From Nannochloropsis oceanica (Eukaryota; Sar; Eustigmatophyceae; Eustigmatales; Monodopsidaceae), in the NCBI GenBank assembly GCA_004519485.1, contig CP038114.1, positions 248,001 through 312,000 on the forward strand: a stretch of 64,000 bases of DNA, given 5' to 3'. The notes beneath the pieces were generated by a model that was not told the DNA's origin, searched no databases, and saw nothing but the letters and a program-made list of their open reading frames with translations. A program made the position numbers and the translations under genes. Positions 35,101-44,860 of the stretch are shown here, piece by piece (position 1 is the first letter of the stretch; every line of letters begins with the position of its first letter).

Positions 35101-37102
35101 GACTCCTCTTTTCCACACTGCCACTGCTGCTGCCGCTGCTCGTGACGAGACTTTTTTGAATTGCAGCTCTCTGCGCATTGAAAGTCAGTCCCCCTCTCAT
35201 CTTCAGCAGGTCCTCCTTCGACCTCTCCACCGCCTCCCTCCCCCTCAATCTATCTCCATTCAAAGCCAAGTAAACCTTGTCAGCCACCCCCCCTCTTCTT
35301 CTTACCCCTCTACCTCGTCCAAGATAAGCACTACCAACAGCAGTTCGTCGTCCTACACTACCTCCCCCTCTGCCTCCTCCTTCTCCAACACGACGCCAGA
35401 TCCCGAGCCCTTCCTGCAGCATGCCCCCCCTCCCCCTCCCCCGTCCTTGCCCTCCCTCCTTCACTCCTCTTATTCTTCCTCCACCTCCTTCTGCTCCTTC
35501 TGACGCTTGTGACGGGGGAGGAATAGGTGGGGGGGAACCTCCGTGGCAGGGCGATGGTGCGAAACGTGGTGCGAGTGAAGGAGAAAAGTTTGAAACCTCC
35601 TCTTCGTCCTTCAGCTGTTGCTGATGTCGCTGCTGCTGCTGCTGTCGATAGGGCGACACGTGCGAATGAGAGAAAGGATAGGAAATCTCAGGCTGCGGCG
35701 GCGAGGGCTGCAATTGATGTTTCTCGGAGGGGGCTTCATGTCGTTGTGTGTGCTGCTGCTGCTGCAGCAGCTGAACACGGAAAGATCGATAGGGACGATG
35801 AAGAGGAGGCGGAGGCGGAGGAAGAAGATGACCGTGTCCTTCTTGCTGTGATGGTTGCCTTTTTTCTTCTTCCGCTGCTGGTAGAGCGGTGACTAATGCT
35901 GCTGCTGCAGCTCCTATTGTCGATTTCGCAGCTTCCGTTTGTGCTGTTGCTAGTACTGCCGAGGTCACTGCCGATGTTGATTTGTGCCGTGAAAAGGGTA
36001 AAGGAGGAGGGAGGAAAGGAGGCAAGTTTGACGAGAAAGAAGTATGGGGACAAGAGGGAGGAAGGGGAGGAGGGGGGGCCGAGGCGCATGCTGGTGCATG
36101 CAATTTCAAGCCTTGCGGCGAGTCTTGCACAGGGACAGGAGGAAGGAGAGGACGAGGAGGATGTGAAGAGCTTGATGAATATGCGTGAGAGAAAGAAGAG
36201 GATCGTGGAAGCGTTTGTTGGCAAGGACTGTGCTGCATGCGTTTTTTGCCGGTGGGGGAAGGAGCGGTTGGTCCTCGGCCTAGTGAGTGTGTCAGCTGCA
36301 TCGCTTTTCTCTGAGCAAGCAGCTCACAGCCACGCTGGGATATGTATCGACGAAAAGATGGTGTGGAGGAAGAAGGAGGAGGTCGAGGAGGCGATGCTTC
36401 GAGGGCAGCTCGTGGTAGAGGTGATGACTCTGCTTCGGGTGGTGGTCCTGGGGACACTGCTTCCTCCTTCTCCGTCCCCTCCTCGCGACCACGTTGGGAG
36501 ATGTAGCGACCATGTGCGGGGAGATGTTGGAGCATGACCGCTCGCTCCAAAGGAATTAGAGAAGGCGCTGTTACGGAGACTGGTAGTTGAAATGTTGCTG
36601 CTTCAGATATTGGACCTGCTGTTGGGGCGGCGGCTTCCTCATATACTCTCTCATGCCGGCATTCCTTCTTCCTTTCCCCTTCCCATTGCTCCCCTTCCTC
36701 GACATCCTCGGCAAAGAAGGATACAAACTCTGCGCAATTGATAAAGTCGCGGTCGTCATCACTCAACAAGGCATTGTATGACAAGGCAGAGGCAAGAGCT
36801 GGAGGCGGCGGGGGCAACTTAAGTGGTGGGACGAGCGCGAGACTGGCAGAGCTGTCGGCCTGCACTGCTGCTCCGGGCGAAGCCAACAGCCGTTTTGTAC
36901 CCCGCGGAGAAGGCATCTGGAGAGGAGACTGTCCATTGCGACCCAACGGCGCACGCATGGCGTTTGGTAGGATGGGCGGAGTCCAGGAGGAGGCGGAAGC
37001 GGAAGGGGAAGTGGGGTCGGCTGGCTGAATGGCATCTATGGGTGACGGTGGCGGCGGCGGCGGTTGCATTGGTCTTGATGGTTTCCTTAGCTGGTCATGC
37101 AA
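32135..37102 (-). CDS. POLQ/HELQ-type superfamily 2 DNA helicase lacking a polymerase domain
   Basis: 1,655 residues, one frame. The first 690 are low complexity (Pro, Gln, Ser, Arg-Gly), ending in a Lys/Glu run. Then comes a Ski2-like helicase: WGLPEVLVRSYEEMGV and LFPWQVECL (Q-motif region), Walker A SAPTSGGKT (Lys753), AVCTIERANALVNRLLERG, Walker B VVDELHMIGD (Asp850), LSATLPN, FHHAGVTMEERTLIEEGF, STLAAGVNLPARRVI, and QMCGRAGR. C-terminal helical domains follow (LYLCVPPNRTYF, WMALARLIQGL). The IERAN motif and overall pattern fit the helicase half of DNA polymerase theta better than HELQ. It should unwind or anneal DNA in break repair. No family A polymerase follows: the frame stops at 32135 and the next gene is unrelated. 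The N-terminal 2 kb could hide unspliced introns, since its composition is biased. Confidence 0.85.
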   Translation of the reverse strand: MHDQLRKPSRPMQPPPPPPSPIDAIQPADPTSPSASASSWTPPILPNAMRAPLGRNGQSPLQMPSPRGTKRLLASPGAAVQADSSASLALVPPLKLPPPPPALASALSYNALLSDDDRDFINCAEFVSFFAEDVEEGEQWEGERKKECRHERVYEEAAAPTAGPISEAATFQLPVSVTAPSLIPLERAVMLQHLPAHGRYISQRGREEGTEKEEAVSPGPPPEAESSPLPRAALEASPPRPPPSSSTPSFRRYISQRGCELLAQRKAMQLTHSLGRGPTAPSPTGKKRMQHSPCQQTLPRSSSFSHAYSSSSSHPPRPLLPPVPVQDSPQGLKLHAPACASAPPPPLPPSCPHTSFSSNLPPFLPPPLPFSRHKSTSAVTSAVLATAQTEAAKSTIGAAAAALVTALPAAEEEKRQPSQQEGHGHLLPPPPPPLHRPYRSFRVQLLQQQQHTQRHEAPSEKHQLQPSPPQPEISYPFSHSHVSPYRQQQQQRHQQQLKDEEEVSNFSPSLAPRFAPSPCHGGSPPPIPPPSQASEGAEGGGGRIRGVKEGGQGRGRGRGGMLQEGLGIWRRVGEGGGRGGGSVGRRTAVGSAYLGRGRGVRRRGGVADKVYLALNGDRLRGREAVERSKEDLLKMRGGLTFNAQRAAIQKSLVTSSGSSSGSVEKRSLQGAKEGGNEEKKKKKKKEEEEEEEEAKAHLSYPAWGLPEVLVRSYEEMGVHKLFPWQVECLEAGQGRVLREGRNLVYSAPTSGGKTLVAELLMVRALTHAVESGTAMFVVPFIALAEEKARYFRQIWAGLELGVKSFHSDAVDSSLTENVHVAVCTIERANALVNRLLERGELGRLKVVVVDELHMIGDDSRGFLIEVMLAKLRMAASLSPSLAGAVGGTHIQIVGLSATLPNLTQIASWLNAHLYITKFRPVQLSLLLCTGKHLEELKPLPPAHPPTPPSLPTSSWTRVRDLPPYHSDDTQAVIHLCLETVSLGQGVLIFCSNRAWTERCASQVARAISVGLKDDLLREKVRQGRKELLIRLNLTPVGLSADLESLVREGVAFHHAGVTMEERTLIEEGFKTGILSVIVATSTLAAGVNLPARRVIVRTRKGFNGAEIKAFEFHQMCGRAGRYGIDGSGEAILMTSEKELSLARAFASRPLPPMRSALQTGMGGGLERALLEVVMGKLAVGEEEEETGEGKGWMEVFARCTLFATQMGEGGEEAGEEGGVMGRFREALVYLVEHRFIEGRSSLKGEEREEDKMKMKTNQEEGREREEEEEAEKNWKEEKKGRGSAKDVSVVSLAGPPAAKPGPGSGATPVEQGQQQQLSAKRTPLLALRGTQLGAATFFSSMSPYDATLMLTALSQAARGGLILTSDLHLLYLCVPPNRTYFTPDWNDLVRRSQRWAPEVATVAAAVGVTERTLERLALGGRSWPMSREGGREKEREEEEGVARRFVYGLMLHEMLQEVPLVRLERGEVNRGTLQALRSDARMFCGMMGVFCKHLKWMALARLIQGLSVRLEYGVGEELVGLCRIDPELMHALRARALFDAGFQGADELAVASVEDVARVLVKSMPFEAETKGEGGRGGGGGGERGRADRVAERIAGLIVRKARGVVRKQLALTTAGACGKYEEGWRKQRAECGKDGERELIEDKRGSLEKRNITF

Positions 37103-37411
37103 TAAACTGCCTTGTCTTGACTGTGTCTGTGCTAGAGGAGGGGCTGGTTAAAGAAATTAGAAGCACGGTCTGTTGCGGCATAAATCGGCGAGAGGCCTCG
37201 CTCGCGATGGAAGATTTGGACTCGACAACCGCACAGCATAGCAAACACAGTACGAAGAGTTCACACATCTATGTGATCTCTCACTACACAATTAGAAAGG
37301 CGTGAGCAGGCTGGGCATTTTCCAGGCGTCAGCTCGTCCGCCGCAAGCTGAACAAGAAAGCCACACTTCGTCATAACCCTAGCTTCATCAAGCCGGCCAA
37401 CAATCGACACG
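37103..37411. promoter_or_regulatory. Divergent promoter region
   Basis: About 310 bases between the helicase start (-) and the start of the myristoylation-motif protein (+). Both promoters must fit here. Nothing specific seen. Confidence 0.45.
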
Positions 37412-39025
37412 ATGGGACAAAGTGACTCCAAGGCGCGAAATAAGAGCAAGGGTAAGCCGCTGCCATAATGGCTGTGTCTGTGGTGGCGTGATGATAGCGC
37501 GGGTGCTCTCTTTTCGTCAGATGTTTCGATCCGACCAGCGCCCTCCCCCATCCCCCACCCCAACCCTTCCCCCACAACAGGCGGGTCCGATGCCTCTGAA
37601 AAAGGCCTGCCGCAGTCAGTGCAGCAGAAACAGCAGCAGCCCACTGCACCCATTATCAAGTCCCCAGTGGCAGCGGTGCCGACTGGCTCAAAGGCCGCGC
37701 CGAACCCACCGAGTACTAGTGGTGGAAGTGGTAGTTCCAGCACCCTGCCTCCGTCGTCAGCAGCGAAAGTCGCCGTCGCCGCTACCACCAGCAAGGCGCC
37801 AGCACCACCATCAGCAGCTACGGCAGTAGGTAAACCTGGTACCACTAGTCCCTCCACCTTCTCTGCTGTGGAAAAAGGCAGCAGCAGCAGCAGCTGTAAG
37901 CCCGCCTCCTCCTCTTCTTCGACCCTTCCTCCTCCGTCATCCTTTTCTGCATCCTCTTCTTCCTCGACGACCACAAAGATAGCTAAAGCTAAAGCTTTCT
38001 CGCCTTCTCCATCGTCCATGCCGGAGGAATCAGGAGATATAGTGCCAGAAATTCACCCTGTTGGGAATGGGAACATGTCCGGTCCTCTGACCGCCCCTCC
38101 CTCTTTGACTTCAAAGTCTACAACCACCAACAATAAAAATAAGAATAAGAAGAAAAATGATAACAACAATAAGAAGGAGAAGGGCACACACGAGAGGAAG
38201 ACGGGAGCTGGTCCTGATGCAGCAGCAGCGGCAGGAGGAGCAGGAGGAGAAGAAAGAGGAGAATCTGCCGTTCTCCCCTCCACTGGAGGAGCAAAGAGCA
38301 AGAAGCAGCTTAAGAAGGCAAAAAACAATCCCTTCGCCTGGCGCGATAATCCCGTCGTTCTAGTCTTCGAGATTGACATTTCTTCCACCCAGACCGAGAA
38401 CTTGGAACTGAGGGAAGGGCAGCGTCTGGCCCCTGCTGTGAAGGCATTTTGTCGGCAGCACGGCTTGGATGTGGCTACCGTTGCGCCCGCCCTTGAAGAC
38501 TACTTGAGAGGTAAAGCCCCTCCTGGGCTTTTGCCGCCGGAAGCTTCTGGTCCTCCGAAAGGAAATAGGAATCAAGAGCAGCAGCCGCTTCCGCAGCAGC
38601 AGCAGGAGGGACGGCAGCAACAGTCGCAGCAGCAGAAAAAGAAGAAAGGAGGGAAAAGTACAGGAGGCGGCGGTGGTAACGGTGGTGGTGGTGGAGGAGG
38701 AGGTAGAGAAGGAGGAGAAAGAGAAAGAGAAAGAGGAGGAGGAGGAGGAGGAGGAGGAGGAGGAGGAGGAGGAGGAGGAGGAGGAGGAGGAGGAGGCTGC
38801 GGGAATGGGAATGGAGGGAAAAAACAGCAGCGCGGGAATGGGAGAGGAGAGGAGACAGGAAGAAAGGGAGGAGGAAGAAAAGGAGGAGGAGAAGTGCATG
38901 GACAGTCCCAACAGCAACAGCAACAGCAGCCGCAGCCGCAGCAGCAGCAGCAACAGGAGGAGGAGGAGGGGGGGGAGGGTGATGGGCAAGTGCCAGCTTT
39001 GCACCCGGCGGGATGGATGGAGTGA
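37412..39025 (+). CDS. Unknown low-complexity protein with N-myristoylation motif
   Basis: Exon 1 37412-37451 and exon 2 37521-39025 (GTAAGC...CGTCAG, phase 1), 514 residues. The first exon codes MGQSDSKARNKSK, with Gly2 and Ser/Lys placed as in N-myristoylated proteins, so membrane attachment is likely. The rest is Ser-, Pro-, Asn/Lys-, Gly- and Gln-rich, except for one ordered block at about residues 290-345: PVVLVFEIDISSTQTENLEL, then REGQRLAPAVKAFCRQHGLD. That block (a beta strand pair, then an acidic-gap-helix with H-G-L) recalls short modules found at the ends of some protist cytoskeletal proteins, but I cannot name the family. Function unknown. It is divergent from the helicase gene and convergent with COX11. 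Confidence 0.6.
38729..38797 (+). repeat. (GGA)n tract coding poly-Gly
   Basis: Run of GGA triplets read as glycine in the myristoylation-motif protein. The frame one base over reads as a long Glu run and is a shadow. Confidence 0.9.
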
Positions 39026-39346
39026 ATGGAAGTTGGTAGAGGATGACTTGTGGCATTATCTGGAAGCAAAGGTAAAATTAAAAGGCAAAGAAGAGGTTTT
39101 GGGAAGAAGTGAGCGGGACCCAGGTACGGAGACCCGCAGAGAGCAGTATGCACAACCAACGGATCGGATCAGTGGAATGGAGGGGAATGCAGAGAGGAGA
39201 AAGAATGAATTATGAAAGCCCAAAACCCCGACTTGAGATAGTGGTGCTGTCGTCCGCCTGCGTGAGGGATGATAGTCAGAAGCATTGACAATTTTTGTAT
39301 TGTGATTTCTTTTACCGCCCGCATTTTACATGTTCTCTATTTTCCC
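39026..39346. other. Convergent spacer
   Basis: 321 bases between two stops. Purine-rich at the left, AT-rich at the right. No gene seen. Confidence 0.5.
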
Positions 39347-40540
39347 TCACACCGACACTGCAGTAGCCGAAGCAGCAGCAGCTGCAGCAGGAGGAGGGGG
39401 TGGTCCTCCCACCTTCCCATGCCCTCCCCCCACTGCACCGGGATAATTCACATTCTTCCTCAGCAATTCCTGCACTTCCTCCTCATTGTCCTCGTCCGTC
39501 TTGAAAAAGGTGTAGCTCAAGGTAATCTCGTGCACGTTCTCCATGCTCGGGTCATTCAACATCTCCGGGTCCACAAAAAAAAACACCGGCATGTCCACCT
39601 CTTCTTTCGGCTTAAGTCTCTGCTCATCGAAGCAAAAACACTGAATCTTATTGAAGTACAGGCCAGCCTTGGGCGGAAAAACGTTATAAGTAGCCACACC
39701 AATCACTGCCTTGTCAGTTTTGTTCTTGACGGTGAAAAACGCTAGGGCAGTCTCGCCAGGCACCACCAAAATGTCAGGTTGGGTTGGATAAAATTTCCAA
39801 GGGGTAGTATCAGACACGTCAGCATTAAACAAAATTTTGATGGGTCTGACTTTATCTGCTGGTGCTGTCCCGACAACAGACTCGAGGGAATCGACTCGCT
39901 TGGTCGTGCCCCCGAAGCCGGTGGCTTGACAGAAAACTTTGTAGAGAGGGACAGAGGCATAGCTGATGCCTGTGACAGCAATGACGATGGAGATAGCGTA
40001 CAGGCCAAGGCGTTTGTTCTTCTCGGAGAGGTCGCGTGCTTGGACGGCGCGAGCAGCGTCTGTTTTGTGTGTTGGTTGAGGAAGAATGGAGGGCATAAAT
40101 TACGGTGGACGCGGGATAATAATTGAAATTTGAAGCATTAGTGGACGGGTTAATCGTAAACGAAAAGTGAGTACGGATCAAATCTGCCAATAACATCTGA
40201 ATTGCTAGGATTATACTGTTAGTGCTGCAAGGCATGTCATAGCCGCCTTCCAGTCCCTTGCTGTCTGATTCTAGGGATACGCAAAACATAGCGGTGTATA
40301 GGTTTGACCACTTATCTACGTACTATGACTGAAGCTGCGCTTGTGGGTTTGCTGAAGGAGTAAGCTTTTCACCGTAGAAGGGTTTGATTTGGGGGGGCCG
40401 AAGGCCGTCTGGAGAGGTCTCCGACAGACGCATGTCGGTGGGACGGGGCGGCTGCCACAGCTCCTGGTGCTGGGGCTCCGGCCCCAACTTCTGCTGCCGG
40501 TGGTGATAACATGTTGCTGCTGCCATGGCCGTGATGCCAT
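39347..40540 (-). CDS. COX11: Cytochrome c oxidase assembly protein COX11
   Basis: Exon 1 40540-40324 and exon 2 40059-39347 (GTACGT...AAACAG, phase 1), 309 residues. COX11 is an inner-membrane copper chaperone that fills the CuB site of cytochrome oxidase subunit 1. The matched core has one membrane segment (LGLYAISIVIAVTGISYASV), PLYKVFCQATGFGG, the copper-binding Cys-Phe-Cys in KIQCFCFDEQ, the beta-sandwich segment ALAFFTVKNKTDKAVIGVATYNV, and a PVFFFVDPEM end with the ITLSYTFFK strand. Exon 1 supplies an Arg/Ser/Gln-rich, acid-poor leader typical of mitochondrial presequences, and joins in frame as KRSFSHNAARAVQ. A Met just inside exon 2 (40096) could be taken as the start, but a protein starting there would lack a targeting signal. 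Divergent with SNF8. Confidence 0.9.
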
Positions 40541-40939
40541 CCGTCCTAGGGTGATCATGTCCTTCCTATAGTTCCTATACTTTAGTGTGTCTTTGAGTAG
40601 GGTTGAGGTGAATGAGTCAACGGATTTCTTCGATGCAAGCAACAGGACTGCCTGCAGTGCCGCCTCCCAAGCCCAAGTTGGACGGCGCACATACGCGGAG
40701 CACTAAAACAGTTGATAAAATAGGTCCTGCCGCGTACTGCTCTATTTGACTGTGTAGCCTTGTGCGCGTCCACACGCGCCGCCTGTAAATCAAGAAGGCA
40801 TGTCATCATCTCGGGGCGGCGATGCTCCTCACTTGCCCATCCCATCCTCTACAAAAGTGCGCACAACTCATGCATCCTCATCCCTCTACCCGGCACATTT
40901 TAAAAGGGCATCCTTTCCCAATCAAGCAGCAGTGTCATC
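40541..40939. promoter_or_regulatory. Divergent promoter region COX11/SNF8
   Basis: About 400 bases separating the two start codons. It must carry both promoters. No named element was seen. Confidence 0.45.
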
Positions 40940-41907
40940 ATGCGTCGCGGGGTGGGCGTCAAGTATATCAAGAGGAAGGAGATCGTAACGGAGGCATTCA
41001 CCACCCTCGGCAAGGAGCTGCAAGAGGAAAACATCCAGCACGTCGCCAGCCTCATGGCCACCTTCAAGGATTCCTTGGAAGATTTTGCTCGAAAATATAA
41101 GAAAGATATCAATGCCAATCCGGTCCTGCGCGCGGAGGTACGAGGGAGTGTGCTGGGGTAAAAAAGGGAAGGAGGAGAGGGGAGGCCGACGCCCGTATGT
41201 TTGCACATCTTTAAGGCACACTTTCACCTGGTGCTTTTCAACAAAACTGCACACCTAAACCTTGGCATCCTCTTAGTATCATTGCTTATCTTTTTATACC
41301 TTTTTCTCTCCCTCGCTACCTCCATTCCTAGTTCCACAAAATGTGCACCAGTATTGGCGTCGACCCCCTCGCCTCCAACAAGGGCCTCTGGACTCAACTT
41401 TTGGGAGTTGGGGACTTCTACTATGAACTCGCCGTCCAAGTTATCGAAATATGCCTCATTACCCGACCATTGAACGGAGGTCTCATTTCCCTTCCGGACC
41501 TGACCCAGCGCGTGCGAGTCCGGCGGAAACTCGACCAGATCTCCCAGGACGACATCAAAACTGCCATACGCAAGGTTCACCTATTGGGGGCAGGATTTTC
41601 CGTTCTTAAATCTGGAAGGACAATCTTGGTCGTTTCCGTTCCGTTGGAACTCTCCTCGGATCATTCGACCATTCTTGAGGTAGCACAAGGCAAAGCTTCG
41701 CATGTGTCTATGTCCCAAATTATCACTCAATTAAAGTGGGAGGAACAACGAGTTAAGATCGCCCTGGATCTGATGATGCAGGGAGGGATGGTTTGGGTCG
41801 ACGAACAGGGAGGGAAGGAAAGAGGGACGGAGGGGGAGCCGGTGTATTGGTTTCCATCGTTGTGGCAGCAGGAGCGGATGGAGGAGGCGGAAGGGGAAGG
41901 GGAGTAG
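40940..41907 (+). CDS. SNF8: ESCRT-II subunit SNF8/VPS22 (EAP30)
   Basis: Exon 1 40940-41137 and exon 2 41332-41907 (GTACGA...TTCCTAG, phase 0), 257 residues, the usual family length. SNF8 is one of the three ESCRT-II proteins that sort ubiquitinated membrane cargo into multivesicular bodies. The start MRRGVGV with the following helix (LQEENIQHVASLMATFKDSL), the junction NPVLRAE|FHKMCTSIGVDP, LGVGDFYYELAVQVIEICL, and the two winged-helix blocks (DDIKTAIRKVHLLGAGFSVL; QLKWEEQRVKIALDLMMQGG) all match. The tail is short and acidic. The join is supported because the two exons complete a conserved block. Confidence 0.93.
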
Positions 41908-42226
41908 AAGGAAGGGGGAAAAGAGAGAAATTGTTTGAAAAATAGAAAGTCCAAATGTGTACATACAGATGCTATGCCCTTGCTTCTACTAGCTCTTGAT
42001 CCTTCCCCCCGTTTAAGAGTCCCCTGACTTTTCATTTTCGTTCATCTCATTGTCCCATAACAAAATGTGCACATATTATTGATCCCTCTCCTCGCACGCG
42101 TTCCTCTATTTCACCTTCTCCGCTACGGCTGAAAGACTGCAAGTCAAGTCAGCGAATAGCTCTGGTGTGTTTCTCCCTACAATTTAAATATACATAATGA
42201 ATGCTTTCATTCTTTTGCTCTTCACT
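41908..42226. other. Convergent spacer
   Basis: 319 bases between the SNF8 stop (+) and a methyltransferase stop (-). AT-richer, ordinary sequence. No gene seen. Confidence 0.5.
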
Positions 42227-42919
42227 TCACCTGTTCAACCTATGCACATGAATTCTCCCCTCACCCGCCTGATTCAAGTCTACAGTCTCGGTGAGAGGGC
42301 CCCGAAAATGATACGCCAGCGTAACAACTTGTACCATTTTCTGCCTCCCTTCCCCTTGACATGCACAGGCCAAGCGCCTCACCAGTTCCACGAGCCGCTC
42401 AAGTAAAGAGGGATAAATGTATAGGAAAATTACGACTTTCTCACCTCCTCCCGTCTCACTCATTTGAGCCTCCACCGCTGCTATTAAAAACCGCAACGCC
42501 TTATCTTGATCATCTAACAGGTCTAATCTAAAGAATTTCACCTTATCTCTCAAGCCTTCCTCCGTAGCAATGGTTCTGGCCAGGTCAATACACTCCTGGG
42601 ATATGTCCACGCCCAAGCCACGGCATCCACGCAGCAATGCCGCCGCAATCAGCGGCCGTCCATCCCCACAGCCCAAGTCGACTATTATATGCCGAGGACC
42701 TATTTGCAAAGCCTCGAAAATGGTGGCCAAATCTGTGGCTGTGGTGGGCAAAAAAGGAGAGAGGGTTCTTCGTTCGGCACACGCTTGCGCTTCGTCTATA
42801 CACGCGTTCATATGGATATCTTCGAGCTCATCGGTCGCTGCTTGATGCCGACTCACAAAAGCCTCAATTTGCACAGTGAATAGCTGTAGCAAGGGTTGTG
42901 GTGACGGTTTTGTCGCCAT
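42227..42919 (-). CDS. Class I SAM-dependent methyltransferase
   Basis: 230 residues, single exon, a complete small Rossmann-fold methyltransferase. Motif I is IIVDLGCGDGRPLIAAALL (about 79-97), the acidic end of strand beta-2 is GLGVDIS, and motif II/III is KVKFFRLDLLD. The pattern resembles small protein-lysine methyltransferases such as the FAM173/ATPSCKMT group, but the substrate cannot be read. It has no clear signal peptide or membrane segment. It starts 259 bases from the other methyltransferase, on the opposite strand, so the two may share a promoter. Confidence 0.75.
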   Translation of the reverse strand: MATKPSPQPLLQLFTVQIEAFVSRHQAATDELEDIHMNACIDEAQACAERRTLSPFLPTTATDLATIFEALQIGPRHIIVDLGCGDGRPLIAAALLRGCRGLGVDISQECIDLARTIATEEGLRDKVKFFRLDLLDDQDKALRFLIAAVEAQMSETGGGEKVVIFLYIYPSLLERLVELVRRLACACQGEGRQKMVQVVTLAYHFRGPLTETVDLNQAGEGRIHVHRLNR

Positions 42920-43178
42920 GGCCTGTAGGAGGGACAGGCAAAGGACGGGAGGTTATTGCTGAGTAAAGGGGCTCATATCTCCTTCCCCAGGTTGTAGTGA
43001 TAGTGCCCTCAGCTTTGGGAAAGTGGGTGGATGTTGTGTGGGTCATAGCTTCTTGGTGGAGTCGAGTCCAAAAGCGTTTTCAGCTCGAGCAAAGCTAGGA
43101 GGTTGTAGATCATAATTTCTCCTCCTAACTTTAGACTACGACACCACTACCGAAGGAAAATCAGTCGCCGCTGGAAGC

Positions 43179-44249
43179 ATGAATGAAAAAGGCTGCTCTG
43201 GTGACGAGGCAATGGGCCTAAGAAAGCTGTCAGCAGAAGCACTTCAAAAGCGTGAAGCAAGGGCAAGGAAGCGAGAGCAGGAGGTAGGCAGCGGCAGCAG
43301 CAGCAGCAGCGCTGGGCAAGGCAACCAACGCTGCCCCCAGGACAAGACAAGCAAGGAAGTCGGAGTGGAAGAAGACATGTGGACGAACTTTTACGACTTT
43401 TCGTCCTTCTCCCTCAAAGTTCGAGAGGAATTTGGGGGCGAGGCGTGCGTTGGCGGTACGCAGTGGCCAGGTAAGTCTGTCAGTCTGTGAAGAGCTAGAG
43501 TGCATCCTTGTGCAAAAGTCTTTACACTTTCTCTCTCCCTCCCACGTTCCAATGCTCTTACAGGTGGTGCACGCGTGGCGCGATACCTCGACAACCCCAT
43601 CGTCTTTCCTGCAGGCGCTTTGAAGGGCAAAACCTTGCTGGACCTTGGTTCAGGTTGTGGTTTGGTCGCAGCAGTAGCTGCTAAGCACGGTGCCTGTGTA
43701 CTAGCAGCAGAAAAGGATATTGTGATCCCTTTGCTTAAGGAAAACTTGGCAAGCAATAATGTCTTGCTGGAGGAGGAGATGGAGCACAGCAACAATTTGT
43801 CGTCGTCCTTATCAGTACCCAGCACCACAACCTTCCAAGAGGGCAAGGTGGCCGTGCAGGAATTTTACTGGGGGGCTGACGCGCACCACCCTCAGGCACC
43901 GTTCGATATTGTGGTCGCCGCGGCTTGCTTGTACATGCCTAAGACGGTGTTACTGCTCCTGCATACGCTTTGGAACGTTTCGGACGACAATAGTTTAGTC
44001 ATTTTGTGCTCTATTTTAGGGGCTAACACGCTGGAGGCATTTGTGAGGGAAGTGGGGTCCTTCTTTGAAATAACTGCGTTGAACGACACGGATGGCTGCG
44101 TAATTGGGACGAGCGAGGAAGGAAACTTGGCGTCAATTGACGTGGCCACACGGGTTTTGGTGTTGCGGCGCAAGGCCCAACGTGGGGTGGGCTTGGGATT
44201 AGACCTTGGGGGCTCGGATCGCCGTGAGTCTAGAAAAGTACCACTGTAA
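43179..44249 (+). CDS. METTL21-like (Methyltransf_16) protein methyltransferase
   Basis: Exon 1 43179-43470 and exon 2 43564-44249 (GTAAGT...CTTACAG, phase 1), 325 residues. The join makes TQWPGGARVARYLDNP, the block that leads into the SAM site in this family (compare the W-x-AA-x-L of METTL21 proteins). Motif I is TLLDLGSGCGLVAAVAA and motif II is VLAAEKD, followed by the family's KENLASNN. A FDIVVAAACLYMP segment corresponds to the active-site side. Members methylate lysines of chaperones, elongation factors or other proteins. The N-terminal 60 residues are charged and low complexity. Exon 1 alone has no recognisable domain. Confidence 0.8.
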
Positions 44250-44860
44250 CACTTTTAAAATAAAGGAGCAATGAATGGACGAGGAAAATATTCATGTGCA
44301 CGATTTCTTCGAATTCTTACTTTTTCAGTCTCAAGGGAAGTATTTCGAGCTTAGAGAATGTGCTGTCGGTTGCCGTCGGGTCGTCGTGCCGACGTTAGCT
44401 TCGCGCCGTGCGTTTCTCCAATAGATATAAGCCTACCAAATACCACTCAGACAAGACTACCCAAGCCACCTAAGCCTTACGGACGCAATTTTTGTATTAA
44501 GGGTTCTGATGGCCTTGATCTGTCGCGGATGGTGCTTGATTTTGCTCATCAGGGCCCGTGAAAAGATGGGTGGCGCAGGCAATGCAAGACTGGTTGAAGC
44601 ATGATGACGATGGGGGGCGGACAAGCCCTTGCCACCAACACTCGATCTCACACCCGTTCGTTCCACAACCTCTCTCAAGGGACAGGCATCCTTAATCTGG
44701 GACTGCATGGTGACAGACCTGCTCGAGAAAGCCGGCGTTGCTGCCCTTTGAATTTATCAAGCTTCCCCTTTGCTTCGTCCCTTGCACCATCAGAGGAAGG
44801 CCAAGTAGCTGCTGCTATTGCATTGGGAGGGAGGCGGCTACGGAGAAGCAAACCGTAAGG
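44250..44860. other. Spacer before the NUMOD3 gene
   Basis: About 610 bases. An open frame continues into the NUMOD3 gene from 44738, so the last 120 bases may be coding if the upstream Met is used. Otherwise it is promoter and leader. Confidence 0.4.

Noticed and set aside
38673-39215. Plus-strand frame with a long Glu run
   Set aside because: It is the shifted frame of the poly-Gly tract in the myristoylation-motif protein, which has spliced-start support.
39347-40096. COX11 starting at Met 40096
   Set aside because: That start removes the mitochondrial presequence; an upstream exon joins in phase and supplies one.
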